64,000 nucleotides of DNA from Thalassobius sp034670005 (GCF_034670005.1 NZ_JAXMOH010000001.1:682001-746000); one strand, 5' to 3'. Numbered from the stretch's first letter, positions 33,005 through 42,660 are shown. Numbers and translations are program-made. The notes: generated by a model from the sequence alone, not told the origin.

Positions 33005-33834
33005 CTGCCGAGCGTATCCCACTGGCCGGCGTGATCGGATCGCCGATTGCCCATTCCAAATCACCGTTACTGCATGGTCATTGGCTGAAAACCCTTGGGA
33101 TTAAGGGTCACTACATTCCAATGGATGTGGCTCCGGAAAATCTGGAAACGGTTTTGCGCGCTTTACCGCTGGCGGGATTTGTCGGCGTCAACATTACCGT
33201 TCCGCACAAGCTTGCGGCGATGGAAATCGCCGATCTGGTGACCGACCGCGCAACGCTGATCGGGGCTGCGAACACACTGATTTTCCGCGAAGACGGCAAA
33301 ATACATGCTGACAATACAGATGGCTATGGGTTCATCGAAAACCTGCGTCAGAATGCGCCGGATTGGGACCCCAAGGCGGGTCCGGCGGTGGTTCTGGGCG
33401 CGGGCGGTGCGGCGCGGGCGATTGTGGCTTCGCTTCTGGATGCGGGGGTGCCCCAAATCCTGCTGACCAACCGGACAAGGATGCGGGCGGAAAGCCTGCA
33501 AAGCGATTTTGGCGCGAAAATCAAAGTGATCGATTGGATTCAAGCTGGCAATATCCTCGAAGACGCCGCCACGGTGGTGAACACCACTTCGCTTGGTATG
33601 ATGGGAAAACCGGAATTGCGGGTGCCGCTGGATGGGCTACGTAAGGGCGCGTTGGTGACTGATTTGGTCTATAATCCCTTGCAAACCCGTCTGCTGCGCG
33701 AAGCAACCGAAATGGGTTGTGTCACCGTGGACGGATTGGGCATGTTGATCCATCAGGCGGTGCCCGGTTTTGAACGTTGGTTCGGCACCCGGCCGACCAT
33801 TGATGCTGAAACCCGCGCGGTTTTGCTGCGATGA
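33001..33834 (+). CDS. aroE: Shikimate dehydrogenase
   Basis: Predicted 277-residue NADP-dependent enzyme reducing 3-dehydroshikimate in aromatic amino acid synthesis. The substrate motif SPIAHSKSPLLH, the catalytic Lys in NITVPHK and the dinucleotide fold GAGGAARAIV are all present, and the C-terminal GLGMLIHQA is typical. The start overlaps the maf stop (ATGA). Confidence 0.95.
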   Translation: MTAERIPLAGVIGSPIAHSKSPLLHGHWLKTLGIKGHYIPMDVAPENLETVLRALPLAGFVGVNITVPHKLAAMEIADLVTDRATLIGAANTLIFREDGKIHADNTDGYGFIENLRQNAPDWDPKAGPAVVLGAGGAARAIVASLLDAGVPQILLTNRTRMRAESLQSDFGAKIKVIDWIQAGNILEDAATVVNTTSLGMMGKPELRVPLDGLRKGALVTDLVYNPLQTRLLREATEMGCVTVDGLGMLIHQAVPGFERWFGTRPTIDAETRAVLLR

Positions 33835-34424
33835 GCTTCAAGCTGGGCCTGACCGGATCCATCGGCATGGGAAAATCCACCACCGCCCGGATGTTTGCTG
33901 AAGCTGGATGCGCCGTGTGGGATGCCGATGCTGCGGTGCATCGGCTATACTCCAAAGGCGGCAAGGCCGTCACGGCGTTCGAGCAGGCCTTTCCTGAGGC
34001 GATCATCGACGGCGCTGTGTCGCGCGACGTGCTCAAGCAGATCATTAGTCGCAATCCCGATGCCCTGAAGCAGATTGAATCGATCGTGCATCCGCTTGTC
34101 GGCGAAGACCGGGCTGAATTCATTTCTACGGCGCAGTCCGAAATTCTTGTCTTTGATATCCCGATCTTGTTCGAAACCGGTGGCGATGCCGCGATGGATG
34201 CGGTTGCCACAGTCTCTGTTTCACCTGAAGAGCAGCGAAAACGCGTGATGGAACGTGGTACCATGACCGCGGAACAATTTGAAACCATCCGCATGAAACA
34301 GATGCCGGATGCCGATAAACGCGCCCGCGCCGATTATGTGATCGTGACCGATACACCGGATCATGCCCGCGAACAGGTTCACGCCGTGATCCGCGATATT
34401 CGGGAGAAGCTGAAAAATGCGTGA
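33831..34424 (+). CDS. coaE: Dephospho-CoA kinase
   Basis: Predicted 197-residue kinase for the last step of coenzyme A synthesis. The P-loop GSIGMGKST is at about residues 9-17, and DADAAVHRLY and DIPILFETGGD match the family. The start overlaps the aroE stop (ATGA). It is followed by dnaQ with an 8-bp overlap. Confidence 0.95.
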   Translation: MSFKLGLTGSIGMGKSTTARMFAEAGCAVWDADAAVHRLYSKGGKAVTAFEQAFPEAIIDGAVSRDVLKQIISRNPDALKQIESIVHPLVGEDRAEFISTAQSEILVFDIPILFETGGDAAMDAVATVSVSPEEQRKRVMERGTMTAEQFETIRMKQMPDADKRARADYVIVTDTPDHAREQVHAVIRDIREKLKNA

Positions 34425-35151
34425 AATCGTTCTGGATACGGAAACCACAGGTTTTGACCCGCAGCAGGGCGACCGGATTGTCGAAATCGGGTGTCTTGAA
34501 CTGTACAATCACATGCCGACCGGAGAAACTTTTCACGTCTATATCAATCCCGAACGGTTTATGCCGGACGAAGCTTTTGGCGTGCACGGCATCGGCGCCG
34601 ATCTGCTGCAGCCGCCACAGGAACCGAAACCGGGGCAGATTACGCTGCGCGACAAACCATTGTTCAAGGATGTCGGGCAAGGGTTTCTGGATTTCATCGG
34701 CGACGCCAAGCTGGTCATCCATAATGCTGCTTTTGACGTCAAATTTCTGAATGCTGAACTGAAATGGATGGGACTGCCGCAAATTGCCTGGGAACGCGCG
34801 GTCGACACTTTGGCAATCGCTCGTAAGAAATTTCCTGGCTCGCCTGCGTCTTTGGATGCGCTTTGCCGGCGCTTCGGGATCGACAACGCGTCACGCACGT
34901 TGCACGGGGCCTTGCTCGACTCCGAAATCCTGGCTGATGTCTATCTGGAACTGATCGGTGGGCGACAGCCCGATTTCGGGCTGAATACGGCGTCCACGTC
35001 TTCCGTCGATAGCGGTCACCAGGACGATTGGCGACCCTTCCAGCGCCCCGCGCCCTTGCCGCCTCGGATCACGGAACAAGAAACCGCCGCCCATGCTGCC
35101 TTTGTCGAGGCGATGGGCGACGGTGCACTTTGGAAAAAGCTGTCAGAGTGA
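34417..35151 (+). CDS. dnaQ: DNA polymerase III epsilon subunit (3'-5' proofreading exonuclease)
   Basis: Predicted 244-residue DEDDh exonuclease. Exo I is DTETTGFDP (D7, E9), Exo II HNAAFDVKFLN and Exo III RTLHGALLDSEILADVYLEL, all with catalytic acidic residues and the His. A C-terminal extension after about residue 185 would carry the polymerase-alpha-binding peptide. It is the last gene of the origin-proximal maf operon. It converges on secB, with the two stop codons 1 bp apart. Confidence 0.95.
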   Translation: MREIVLDTETTGFDPQQGDRIVEIGCLELYNHMPTGETFHVYINPERFMPDEAFGVHGIGADLLQPPQEPKPGQITLRDKPLFKDVGQGFLDFIGDAKLVIHNAAFDVKFLNAELKWMGLPQIAWERAVDTLAIARKKFPGSPASLDALCRRFGIDNASRTLHGALLDSEILADVYLELIGGRQPDFGLNTASTSSVDSGHQDDWRPFQRPAPLPPRITEQETAAHAAFVEAMGDGALWKKLSE

Positions 35152-35152
35152 C

Positions 35153-35638
35153 TTAGTTCGTCGCAGCAGGCTGTTCCTCGGCCTGACGGCGGGCGATTTC
35201 ATTGCGATACAGCTGCATGAAGTCGATGTTTTCCAGATTCAGCGGCGGGAAACCGCCATCACGGGTCACATCGCTGACGATACGGCGCAGGAACGGGAAC
35301 AACATGCGCGGACATTCGATCAGCAAGAAAGGGTGCATCTGGTCTTCGGGCACACCTTCGATGTTGAAAACGCCTGCATAATCGATTTCCAGCAGGAACA
35401 GCTTGGTATCTGCATCCTTGGCAGATGAATCAACCGTCAGCTTGATGGCGACTTCATACTGGTTTTCCTGTGTCCGCTTCTTGGCATCCAGATTAACCAT
35501 CACTTTGACATCCGGCTGCACTTCGCCCGACGCGCCTTTCTGCGCCAGAATGTTTTCGAATGACATGTCGCGAATGAACTGATTGAGCACGTTCATACGG
35601 AAGGTGGGGGCTTGCGGATCGCTGCCGTTTTCAGCCAT
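35153..35638 (-). CDS. secB: SecB protein-export chaperone
   Basis: Predicted 161-residue SecB, the tetrameric cytosolic chaperone that keeps preproteins unfolded for SecA. The core motifs VNLDAKKRTQENQYEVAI and LLIECPRMLFPFLRRIVSDVTRDGGFPPL are intact. An in-frame GNGSDPQAPTF N-terminus is typical. The gene stands alone; the upstream gap to fxsA is 56 bp on the same strand. Confidence 0.95.
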   Translation of the reverse strand: MAENGSDPQAPTFRMNVLNQFIRDMSFENILAQKGASGEVQPDVKVMVNLDAKKRTQENQYEVAIKLTVDSSAKDADTKLFLLEIDYAGVFNIEGVPEDQMHPFLLIECPRMLFPFLRRIVSDVTRDGGFPPLNLENIDFMQLYRNEIARRQAEEQPAATN

Positions 35639-35694
35639 TTTTTGCTCCTAAAAAATATACTTGTAGCAGTCCTTAGCAGGAAGGAAAGCGCGCC

Positions 35695-36168
35695 TCAATG
35701 CTTGGTCCAGCCCGAAGGCTGATGGGTAGGCCGTTTTGTCGGATCGACTTCGAAAAATTCACCGTCGATCACATCTTCACGAGGTGGAAAATCCTGGCGT
35801 GCACCCATCGAGAAGCTTTGTACTTTGACCCGCTTGCGCAGATAATGGAAAACCCCTGACCGGATCGCCGGAACCAGCAACGCGAACCCAAGAGCATCCG
35901 TAAAAAAACCCGGCGTCAGTAGTAGAACGCCCGATATCAGCACCATCGCGCCATGCGCCAAAGGTTCAGTCGGGTCATCAAGCTGAGAAAACGACCGTTG
36001 CAGGTTTCCGATTGCCATACGCCCCTGAACCCGCATCAAATAGGTGCCCAGAACCGCAGTCAGAATGACGATTCCCAAGGTCGGCCATGTGCCGATCAAC
36101 CCTCCGACCTGAATAAACAGCGCGATTTCGATGATCGGAACAGCTATGAAAGCGAATAGCAGCCACAT
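35695..36168 (-). CDS. FxsA-family membrane protein
   Basis: Predicted 157-residue cytoplasmic-membrane protein with three or four hydrophobic segments (about residues 2-22, 25-45, 75-110). The PIIEIALFIQVGGLIG block and LLTPGFFTDALGFALLVP are the FxsA signatures. FxsA affects phage F exclusion in E. coli, but its normal role is unknown. The start at ATG 36168 follows AGGAG at a distance of 9 bp; the longer frame begins with non-conserved residues. It diverges from the Tim44-like gene. Confidence 0.82.
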   Translation of the reverse strand: MWLLFAFIAVPIIEIALFIQVGGLIGTWPTLGIVILTAVLGTYLMRVQGRMAIGNLQRSFSQLDDPTEPLAHGAMVLISGVLLLTPGFFTDALGFALLVPAIRSGVFHYLRKRVKVQSFSMGARQDFPPREDVIDGEFFEVDPTKRPTHQPSGWTKH

Positions 36169-36273
36169 TTTGGCAGTCTCCTGTAGTGTTGATGCAGTGG
36201 ACTTGGCCGCCTGCCTCACCTACATAAGAAGCCAACGGACGGGTTTAAACGTCCAAACGTTCGAGAGGATATA

Positions 36274-36927
36274 ATGAATTCGCCGATTTTGCAGCTTCTG
36301 GTTCTGGCCGGCATCGCAATCTTTTTGATTTTGCGTTTGAAAAATGTCTTGGGAACCCGCGAAGGTTTTGAGAAAAAGCCGGTGCAGATGGCACCGGAAA
36401 AATCCGACCGTCGTCGGGAATTCGAAGTGATCGAAGGCGGTCCCGATCTCGATATCACCGATAATGTCGCCGAAGGCAGCGCCGCAGCGGAGGCGCTGGC
36501 CCAGATGAAGCGCGTTGAACCCAGCTTCAATGTGACGGAATTTTTGGGCGGTGCACGCGGTGCCTATGAAATGATCCTGATCGGGTTCGAGCGCGGTGAT
36601 TTGGCCGATATCAAACCGTTCCTGAGCGATGACGTGTATCAAAGCTTTGCGCAGGTGATCGAAGCCCGCGAAGCGCAGGGGCTGAAAGTTGAGTCCGAGT
36701 TCGTGGGCATCCGTGAAATGGCGCTTGTCGATGCTGAATTCGAAGACAATCTGGCCGAAATTTCGGTGAAATTCGTCGGCGAACTGACCTCGGTCGTGCG
36801 CGACAGTGCTGGTGAAATCGTCGAAGGAAAGCCGAACGAGATCAAGCGTCAGAAAGATGTCTGGACCTTTGCCCGTAAAATGGGAAGCGACGACCCGAAC
36901 TGGCAGCTGGTCGCAACAGGCGAATGA
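36274..36927 (+). CDS. Tim44/TimA-family protein
   Basis: Predicted 217-residue protein with an N-terminal membrane anchor (residues ~5-22), a charged linker and a C-terminal Tim44-like domain (about 85-215, AYEMILIGFERGDLADIKPFL onward). Alphaproteobacterial homologues are the bacterial relatives of mitochondrial Tim44 and may support envelope protein biogenesis, but are not functionally settled. The next gene, mltA, starts in its stop codon (ATGA), so Tim44-like, mltA and Smr form one operon. Confidence 0.82.
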   Translation: MNSPILQLLVLAGIAIFLILRLKNVLGTREGFEKKPVQMAPEKSDRRREFEVIEGGPDLDITDNVAEGSAAAEALAQMKRVEPSFNVTEFLGGARGAYEMILIGFERGDLADIKPFLSDDVYQSFAQVIEAREAQGLKVESEFVGIREMALVDAEFEDNLAEISVKFVGELTSVVRDSAGEIVEGKPNEIKRQKDVWTFARKMGSDDPNWQLVATGE

Positions 36928-37961
36928 TCCGGCGGCTGGCAGCCGCTGTTTTGGCCGGGGTGCTGATGACAGGCGCTGCACAGTCTGACGATTTGTCTTA
37001 TCGGGTTCTCGATTTCGGGGATCTTGATGGTTGGGATGGCGATGATCATGCTGCCGCATTAGGCGTGTTTCAGAACACCTGTACCGATATGGATGGCCCT
37101 GACTGGCAATCGCTTTGCGCCGTGGCTCAAAATATCGAAAATCCCAAGGCCTTTTTCGAACTGTTTTTCCGCCCGGTTCTGATCGAAAATGGTTCCAAGG
37201 CGCTGTTCACCGGCTATTTCGAACCTGAACTTGACGGGTCTTTGGTGCGAACAGACCGTTTCCGCTATCCATTGTACCGGATGCCGCGCGAAGCAAAGGC
37301 CAACCCTGTCTGGTTGTCGCGGCGCGAAATCGAAAGCAGTGGCGTGATGGAAGGCCGTGGGCTTGAAATTGCCTGGGTCGACGATCCGGTAGAATTGTTT
37401 TTCTTGCAAATACAGGGGTCGGGCCGCATCCGCCTGCCCGACGGACACCATATCCGGGTCGGATATGGCGGGTCGAACGGGCATAACTACCGTTCCGTCG
37501 GGGTCGAGATGATCCGTCGCGGGATTTATCAACAACATCAGGTTTCGGCGCAGGTGATTAAATCCTGGGTTCGGCGCAATCTGGAAGATGGGCTCGAATT
37601 GCTGCGTCATAATCCCTCTTATGTGTTTTTTCGCAAGGTCAATAGAGTGTCGCCCGAAGACGGGCCATTGGGTGCGATGAACCGGTCTGTCACGGGTGGC
37701 CGCAGTATTGCCGTCGATGCCGGTTACACGCCGCTGGGGGCACCGGTTTGGGTAGAAAAAGATGGCGAAAATCCGTTACGGCGCCTGATGGTTGCGCAAG
37801 ACACCGGATCGGCCATCAAAGGGCCACAACGGGCCGATATATTCTTTGGCACCGGCGATGCGGCAGGCCGTGCCGCCGGACGGTTGCGCGATCCGGGGCG
37901 GATGATGGTGCTGTTGCCGATCCAGCGCGCCTACGCGCTGCTGCCGGAGAACGAACAATGA
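36924..37961 (+). CDS. mltA: Membrane-bound lytic murein transglycosylase A
   Basis: Predicted 345-residue MltA that cleaves peptidoglycan with 1,6-anhydro product. A signal peptide (about 1-20) leads into the MltA domain (FTGYFEPELDGS, QGSGRIRLPDG) and the 3D domain carrying the catalytic Asp in VAQDTGSAIKGPQRADIFFG. No clear lipobox Cys, so membrane attachment is not supported. It overlaps both neighbours by 4 bp. Confidence 0.9.
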   Translation: MIRRLAAAVLAGVLMTGAAQSDDLSYRVLDFGDLDGWDGDDHAAALGVFQNTCTDMDGPDWQSLCAVAQNIENPKAFFELFFRPVLIENGSKALFTGYFEPELDGSLVRTDRFRYPLYRMPREAKANPVWLSRREIESSGVMEGRGLEIAWVDDPVELFFLQIQGSGRIRLPDGHHIRVGYGGSNGHNYRSVGVEMIRRGIYQQHQVSAQVIKSWVRRNLEDGLELLRHNPSYVFFRKVNRVSPEDGPLGAMNRSVTGGRSIAVDAGYTPLGAPVWVEKDGENPLRRLMVAQDTGSAIKGPQRADIFFGTGDAAGRAAGRLRDPGRMMVLLPIQRAYALLPENEQ

Positions 37962-38536
37962 CGCGCCGGCGCCTTAAGCCCGAGGAAATCGAGCTGTGGA
38001 AGAAAGTTGCCGATACCGCCGAACGGCTGCATTCCGATCCTTCCCGCCCAGACCCAAAGCCCAAACCAAAACCGAAGAAAGCCGCTCGGCCGAGACTGCC
38101 GGATTTTAAACTTGGAACCCGTTCGGCGCCGGCTTTGGCCAAGACTGATCTGAATTCGACGATTTCAGAACAACTGGACAACACGCCGATGCGTATGGAT
38201 CGCAACACCTTCGGCAAGATGAAGCGCGGCAAGCTGCTGCCCGAAGGCCGTATCGATCTGCACGGCATGACCCTGGACAAGGCACACCCGGTGCTGAACG
38301 GGTTTATCCTGCGGTCCCATGCGCAGGGCAAACGGCTGGTGTTGGTGATCACCGGCAAGGGTAAACATCGCGACGAGGGCGGGCCGATCCCGGTGCGTTA
38401 CGGCGTTTTGAAACATAGCGTTCCGCAATGGCTGTCGATGCCGCCGTTATCGGCGCTTGTGCTGCAGGTGTCCCAGGCTCACCAAAACCACGGCGGGTCG
38501 GGTGCCTACTACGTCTACCTGCGACGCAATCGTTAG
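37958..38536 (+). CDS. Smr-domain protein (small MutS-related)
   Basis: Predicted 192-residue protein. A basic, Pro/Lys-rich N-terminal half (DPKPKPKPKK) precedes a C-terminal Smr domain (about 108-190) with DLHGMTLDKA and the GKGKHRDEGGP loop. Smr domains have endonuclease or RNA-binding functions; this stand-alone form is close to YdaL/SmrA. The start at 37958 overlaps the mltA stop. Its end overlaps the lipoprotein hydrolase gene by 4 bp on the other strand. Confidence 0.85.
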   Translation: MTRRRLKPEEIELWKKVADTAERLHSDPSRPDPKPKPKPKKAARPRLPDFKLGTRSAPALAKTDLNSTISEQLDNTPMRMDRNTFGKMKRGKLLPEGRIDLHGMTLDKAHPVLNGFILRSHAQGKRLVLVITGKGKHRDEGGPIPVRYGVLKHSVPQWLSMPPLSALVLQVSQAHQNHGGSGAYYVYLRRNR

Positions 38537-39633
38537 TTCAGCAGCAACAGCGGCGACAGAATAAGTTGGGTCGCGTTTTTAGCGGTGATCACTGTGCCCG
38601 GCAACAACCCCGATCGGCCCGCTTGATCGCGACCAAAGGCGTCATTCAGGGCGTCACTTTTGCTCAGCAGCGCGATCAGCAAGGGGGACGTTCCAACCGT
38701 AAAATGCCGCGTACCGCCCCGTTTGGCGAATTCTGAGACATCGATCAGGGTGACCGGATAATCGGCCAGCTCTTGCGGGTCGGTGAGGCTGCCCAGACGT
38801 TTGCGGCTGCCATTCAGGCGCACCGAGAGTTGCAGCGCCCTGTCACGGGACGATACGAAGATCGCGAAAGGTTCCGGCAGGGCGGCAAACCGGTTTGCCT
38901 GCATCTTGAACAGATCGATATCCAGATCCGGCGATATCAGAATCGCCCCGCCCAACGCCCGTCTGGACCAACCCGGTGTGGCGATTTCGATCTGCCGCAG
39001 TGTCTCCATCACCAACATCGTGCCCAGCGAATGTCCGACCAAAATGATCCGGCCCGGTTGCGCCGCACGTATCTGGCGCAGCAGTTTTTCCAGGCTGTCA
39101 CGGGAATAGAGCAGGCTATCGCGATCATAGGGGTAGGCCAGCGGGTTCGCCGCGCTGGGCCAAGAATAATGAACGATGACCCCCGGCAGGTCGAAATCAT
39201 GCTTCATCTGCACGGTACGAAACACACCATCGGTAAAGCTGTTGTTATAGCCATGCACGTATAGCAGCACATCTCGGTCGTCAGCGGGTTGCTGTAGCAG
39301 TGTCTGCCGCAAAGCGTTGGTGAAATCCCGGCTACCGTCAAAGTCTTGTTTGCCGACCACCGTGAAATATTTTTCCGGGTCGAGCCGATGTAGGTTCAGG
39401 TTGATTTCCCCGACTTCGCGTTTGGGCGGTACGGAAACATCGACGCTCAGATAGTCCAGATTTTCTTTGCGTTCGTCGTTGAACCAGCCTTGTTCGGTAC
39501 GGCCCCGATTGGTGGCGACGAATGTGGTATAGACCTGACCGGTTTCGCGTGCTTCTGGCGACAGTAAAACCGCTTCGCGGTCGCTGCAGGCGGCAACGAC
39601 GATCAGGCAGAAAACAAGGGCTTTTCTCAACAC
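38533..39633 (-). CDS. Alpha/beta-hydrolase (DUF900-type) lipoprotein
   Basis: Predicted 366-residue exported esterase/lipase-like protein. The lipobox VAAC ends an N-terminal hydrophobic stretch beginning at the GTG 39633, which has GGAG 6 bp upstream; the longer frame lies over the end of hslU. The core has LYVHGYNNSFTDG, the nucleophile elbow LVGHSLGTML (Ser) and later conserved Asp/His. DUF900 homologues in Alphaproteobacteria are common but uncharacterised. It follows hslU on the same strand. Confidence 0.78.
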   Translation of the reverse strand: MLRKALVFCLIVVAACSDREAVLLSPEARETGQVYTTFVATNRGRTEQGWFNDERKENLDYLSVDVSVPPKREVGEINLNLHRLDPEKYFTVVGKQDFDGSRDFTNALRQTLLQQPADDRDVLLYVHGYNNSFTDGVFRTVQMKHDFDLPGVIVHYSWPSAANPLAYPYDRDSLLYSRDSLEKLLRQIRAAQPGRIILVGHSLGTMLVMETLRQIEIATPGWSRRALGGAILISPDLDIDLFKMQANRFAALPEPFAIFVSSRDRALQLSVRLNGSRKRLGSLTDPQELADYPVTLIDVSEFAKRGGTRHFTVGTSPLLIALLSKSDALNDAFGRDQAGRSGLLPGTVITAKNATQLILSPLLLLN

Positions 39634-39721
39634 CGAAAGCTCCGGTACGGGATACAATTGCCAAAGCTGACGTTTTTTCAGAATGGACGCCAGTCCAATC
39701 AGATATGACCGGGATCGGACG

Positions 39722-41029
39722 TTACAGCACGTAACGACTGATATCGGTGGACTTGACCAATTCACCCAGATTTTCATCGACAAATGCCGCATTCACCATG
39801 ACCTCACGGCCTGGCTGATCCGGCGCGGTAAACGACAGTTCTTCGAATACCCGTTCCATCACCGTATAAAGCCGCCGCGCACCGATATTTTCCACCGACT
39901 GGTTCACATCCGCTGCGATCTTGGCCAGCGCTGCGATACCGTCTTCGGTGAAAGTGACGGTGACTTCTTCGGTTGCCATCAGGGCAGTATATTGTCTGGT
40001 CAGGGCATTATCGGTTTCAGTCAGGATACGGACGAAATCGTCCTCGGTCAGCGCCCGCAATTCAACCCGGATCGGCAGGCGGCCCTGCAATTCGGGCAGC
40101 AGGTCCGACGGTTTGGCGATGTGGAAGGCACCCGAGGCAATGAACAGGATATGATCGGTCTTCACCGGCCCATGTTTGGTGGAAACAGTGGTGCCTTCGA
40201 TCAGCGGCAGCAGGTCGCGCTGAACCCCTTCGCGGGACACGTCGCCGCCGCGTGCATCGGACCTGGCGCAAACCTTGTCAATCTCATCCAGGAAAACGAT
40301 TCCGTTTTCTTCAACTGCTTCCAGTGCGGTCTTGGTCACGGTTTCGTCGTCCAGCAGCTTGTCGGCCTCTTCCCCGATTAACAGCTCATAGCTCTCGGCG
40401 ACGGTCATCCGGCGGCGCACGGTGCGGCCCGAGAACGCCTTGCCGAACAAATCGCCCAGATTCATCATGCCCATCTGGCTGCCGGGTTGTCCGGGAATGT
40501 CCAGCATAGGCATTGGGCTGGATTGATCAGCCACTTCCAACTCGATGACAGTGTCATCCAATTCGCCAGACTTCAGCTTTTTGCGGAACATTTCGCGGGT
40601 TCCCTCGCGGGCGTCTTCGCCTGCGATGGCGCTGATCACCCGCTCTTCGGCTGCTTGATGTGCCTTGGCTTTGACATCTTCACGCATGATTTCACGGGTC
40701 ATGGAAATTGCACTGTCGACCAGATCGCGGATGATCTGCTCCACGTCGCGACCGACATAGCCGACTTCGGTGAACTTGGTGGCCTCTACCTTGATGAACG
40801 GTGCCTTGGCCAGTTTCGCCAGACGGCGGCTGATTTCGGTTTTGCCAACACCGGTCGGTCCAATCATCAGGATGTTTTTCGGATAGACCTCGTCGCGCAG
40901 GTCATCCGTCAGTTGCTTACGCCGCCAACGGTTGCGCAGCGCCACAGCAACGGCGCGCTTGGCGTCCTTCTGTCCGATGATGAAACGATCCAGTTCCGAA
41001 ACGATTTCGCGGGGGGTGAGATTGGTCAT
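39722..41029 (-). CDS. hslU: HslU ATPase of the HslUV protease
   Basis: Predicted 435-residue AAA+ unfoldase. Walker A GPTGVGKT is at residues 57-64, the pore/intermediate-domain region is present, and the sensor motif GARRLYTVMERV and C-terminal DISRYVL tail insert into HslV. It feeds substrates to the HslV protease. Its start is 12 bp after a membrane-protein gene that separates it from hslV, an arrangement unlike the usual direct hslVU pair. Confidence 0.95.
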   Translation of the reverse strand: MTNLTPREIVSELDRFIIGQKDAKRAVAVALRNRWRRKQLTDDLRDEVYPKNILMIGPTGVGKTEISRRLAKLAKAPFIKVEATKFTEVGYVGRDVEQIIRDLVDSAISMTREIMREDVKAKAHQAAEERVISAIAGEDAREGTREMFRKKLKSGELDDTVIELEVADQSSPMPMLDIPGQPGSQMGMMNLGDLFGKAFSGRTVRRRMTVAESYELLIGEEADKLLDDETVTKTALEAVEENGIVFLDEIDKVCARSDARGGDVSREGVQRDLLPLIEGTTVSTKHGPVKTDHILFIASGAFHIAKPSDLLPELQGRLPIRVELRALTEDDFVRILTETDNALTRQYTALMATEEVTVTFTEDGIAALAKIAADVNQSVENIGARRLYTVMERVFEELSFTAPDQPGREVMVNAAFVDENLGELVKSTDISRYVL

Positions 41030-41041
41030 ATTGATCCCGTA

Positions 41042-42106
41042 TCAGTGAGAAGGCGGCAACCGATGCATCGGCAGCAGCGCGGACAAGGGTGAAAGCAGCG
41101 CGGCGCGGATGCGCGCCCAGAAAGCGCCGAGCAGGACAAGAAACAGGCCCAGAATGAGGATAGTGATCGCCGCGCCACCGCCTTCGAACACCGTTCCTGC
41201 CAAGGTTACGATATAGCCAATGGCAGCAATCAGGAACGACCGGCGATCGATTACGATCGCCACTAGGGCGAACAAAAGCAACACGGCGAGAAGGCCGGTG
41301 TAAGCCCCGGAAGATCCGTTTTTCAACAGGCTGAGCGCAAGGGTGTTTACCAAGGCTGGGGCAGCAACCACATGCAGCCAGAACCCCTGCGCCGAACGGC
41401 GGGTGACGCGGTGCGGGTCGCTCATGTCGAACATCATAGCCACGGCAAAGACCGCTAGCCCAACCAACAGTGTGATCCAGGCAAAGGGCCCGCTGTTCGA
41501 CAGTAGAAAGAAATCCGAAATGTCCGCTGGAGTGCCTGCCTGATTTGCGCCCAGCAGCAGCGCCAACGCAAAAACGCCCAGCGCGATCAAAGCCATGGCA
41601 AAAGGCACCCGGAACCGGAGCCAGTAGAACGCGATGGCGAAAGTGGTCAGCGTCAGTGGCATCGGCAGGCTGGAAAAATCACTTTGCGCGACCATGAAAG
41701 GTTGGGAAAACCAGGCGGTCAGGCCGGTACCGGCATTGACTGCGAATAATACCGACAAGGCGATGGCCGGGGCGACCATGCGGCGACGGCGGATGAAATA
41801 CTCTGACAAGCCCCAGATCACCACGGCGGCAATCGCGGCAGCGCCTGCCACTTCGGTTTGAACATTCACAATGCGCCCGGTCAGAGAGATGCCAGTCACC
41901 GCCGCCCAGCCCGAAGCCAGAATTAACAGGCCGACGACGATGAAGATTTCATTGAAGCCACGGAACAATTCGAACGGTTCATCCCCCGGCGACAGATCTT
42001 CGCGCGCGCCGCGGCGGCTGTCGGCCAAGGCCGCCAGCGAAGCCGCCTGAGCTTCGGACAGAAGGCCAGACCCGACAGCAGCGCGCAGATCTTCGCGGGA
42101 AATCAT
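41042..42106 (-). CDS. Polytopic membrane protein between hslV and hslU
   Basis: Predicted 354-residue membrane protein, not recognised with certainty; the N-terminus and layout resemble DUF2157-type proteins. About 10 hydrophobic segments, beginning near residue 52 (EIFIVVGLLILASGW) and ending near 335. A soluble N-terminal ~45 residues (ISREDLRAAVGSGLLSEAQAASLAALAD) precede them. The ATG overlaps the hslV stop (ATGA), so it is translationally coupled to the protease subunit, and hslU follows 12 bp on. Its function is unknown. Confidence 0.65.
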   Translation of the reverse strand: MISREDLRAAVGSGLLSEAQAASLAALADSRRGAREDLSPGDEPFELFRGFNEIFIVVGLLILASGWAAVTGISLTGRIVNVQTEVAGAAAIAAVVIWGLSEYFIRRRRMVAPAIALSVLFAVNAGTGLTAWFSQPFMVAQSDFSSLPMPLTLTTFAIAFYWLRFRVPFAMALIALGVFALALLLGANQAGTPADISDFFLLSNSGPFAWITLLVGLAVFAVAMMFDMSDPHRVTRRSAQGFWLHVVAAPALVNTLALSLLKNGSSGAYTGLLAVLLLFALVAIVIDRRSFLIAAIGYIVTLAGTVFEGGGAAITILILGLFLVLLGAFWARIRAALLSPLSALLPMHRLPPSH

Positions 42107-42660
42107 TTGCGGATCGTCTCCACCGTCAAATTGCCATTGGTGTAGACGCAGATATCGGCGGCAATCGCCATCGCTTTACGGGCAACCTCTTCGGCGTTCA
42201 GATCGCTGTCCATCATGCCGCGCGCGGCGGCCAAAGCGTAATTGCCGCCCGATCCGATCGCGGTGACGTCGTGTTCGGGTTCCAACACGTCGCCTGCCCC
42301 GGTGATCACGAATATTTCCGCCCCGTCCGATACGATCAGCATCGCTTCGAGTTTTTGCAGATACTTGTCGGTACGCCAATCCTTGGCCAGTTCGACGCTG
42401 GCCCGGGCCAGCTGACCGGGGGTTGCTTCGAGCTTGGCTTCCAACCGTTCCAGCAAGGTGAAGGCATCCGCCGTTGAACCGGCAAAACCGGCGACCACGT
42501 CATAGCCACCCGGACTCAATCGCCGCACCTTGCGCGCTGTGCCCTTGATCACGGTCTGACCCAGCGAAACCTGTCCGTCGCCCGCGATTACCACTTCGCC
42601 GCCTTTCTTGACGCCGATGATGGTCGTGCCATGCCACCCGGGGAATTTATCCTCTGCCAT
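42103..42660 (-). CDS. hslV: HslV proteasome-like peptidase subunit
   Basis: Predicted 185-residue peptidase. Processing should expose the catalytic Thr of HGTTIIG (Thr at about residue 12), leaving a short propeptide MAEDKFPGWHG as in other alphaproteobacteria. Lys in GDGQVSLGQ and the conserved fold complete the active site. ATG 42660 has AGGAGG just upstream; an extra upstream codon at 42663 is TTG. It diverges from the glycosyltransferase-like gene. Confidence 0.95.
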   Translation of the reverse strand: MAEDKFPGWHGTTIIGVKKGGEVVIAGDGQVSLGQTVIKGTARKVRRLSPGGYDVVAGFAGSTADAFTLLERLEAKLEATPGQLARASVELAKDWRTDKYLQKLEAMLIVSDGAEIFVITGAGDVLEPEHDVTAIGSGGNYALAAARGMMDSDLNAEEVARKAMAIAADICVYTNGNLTVETIRK

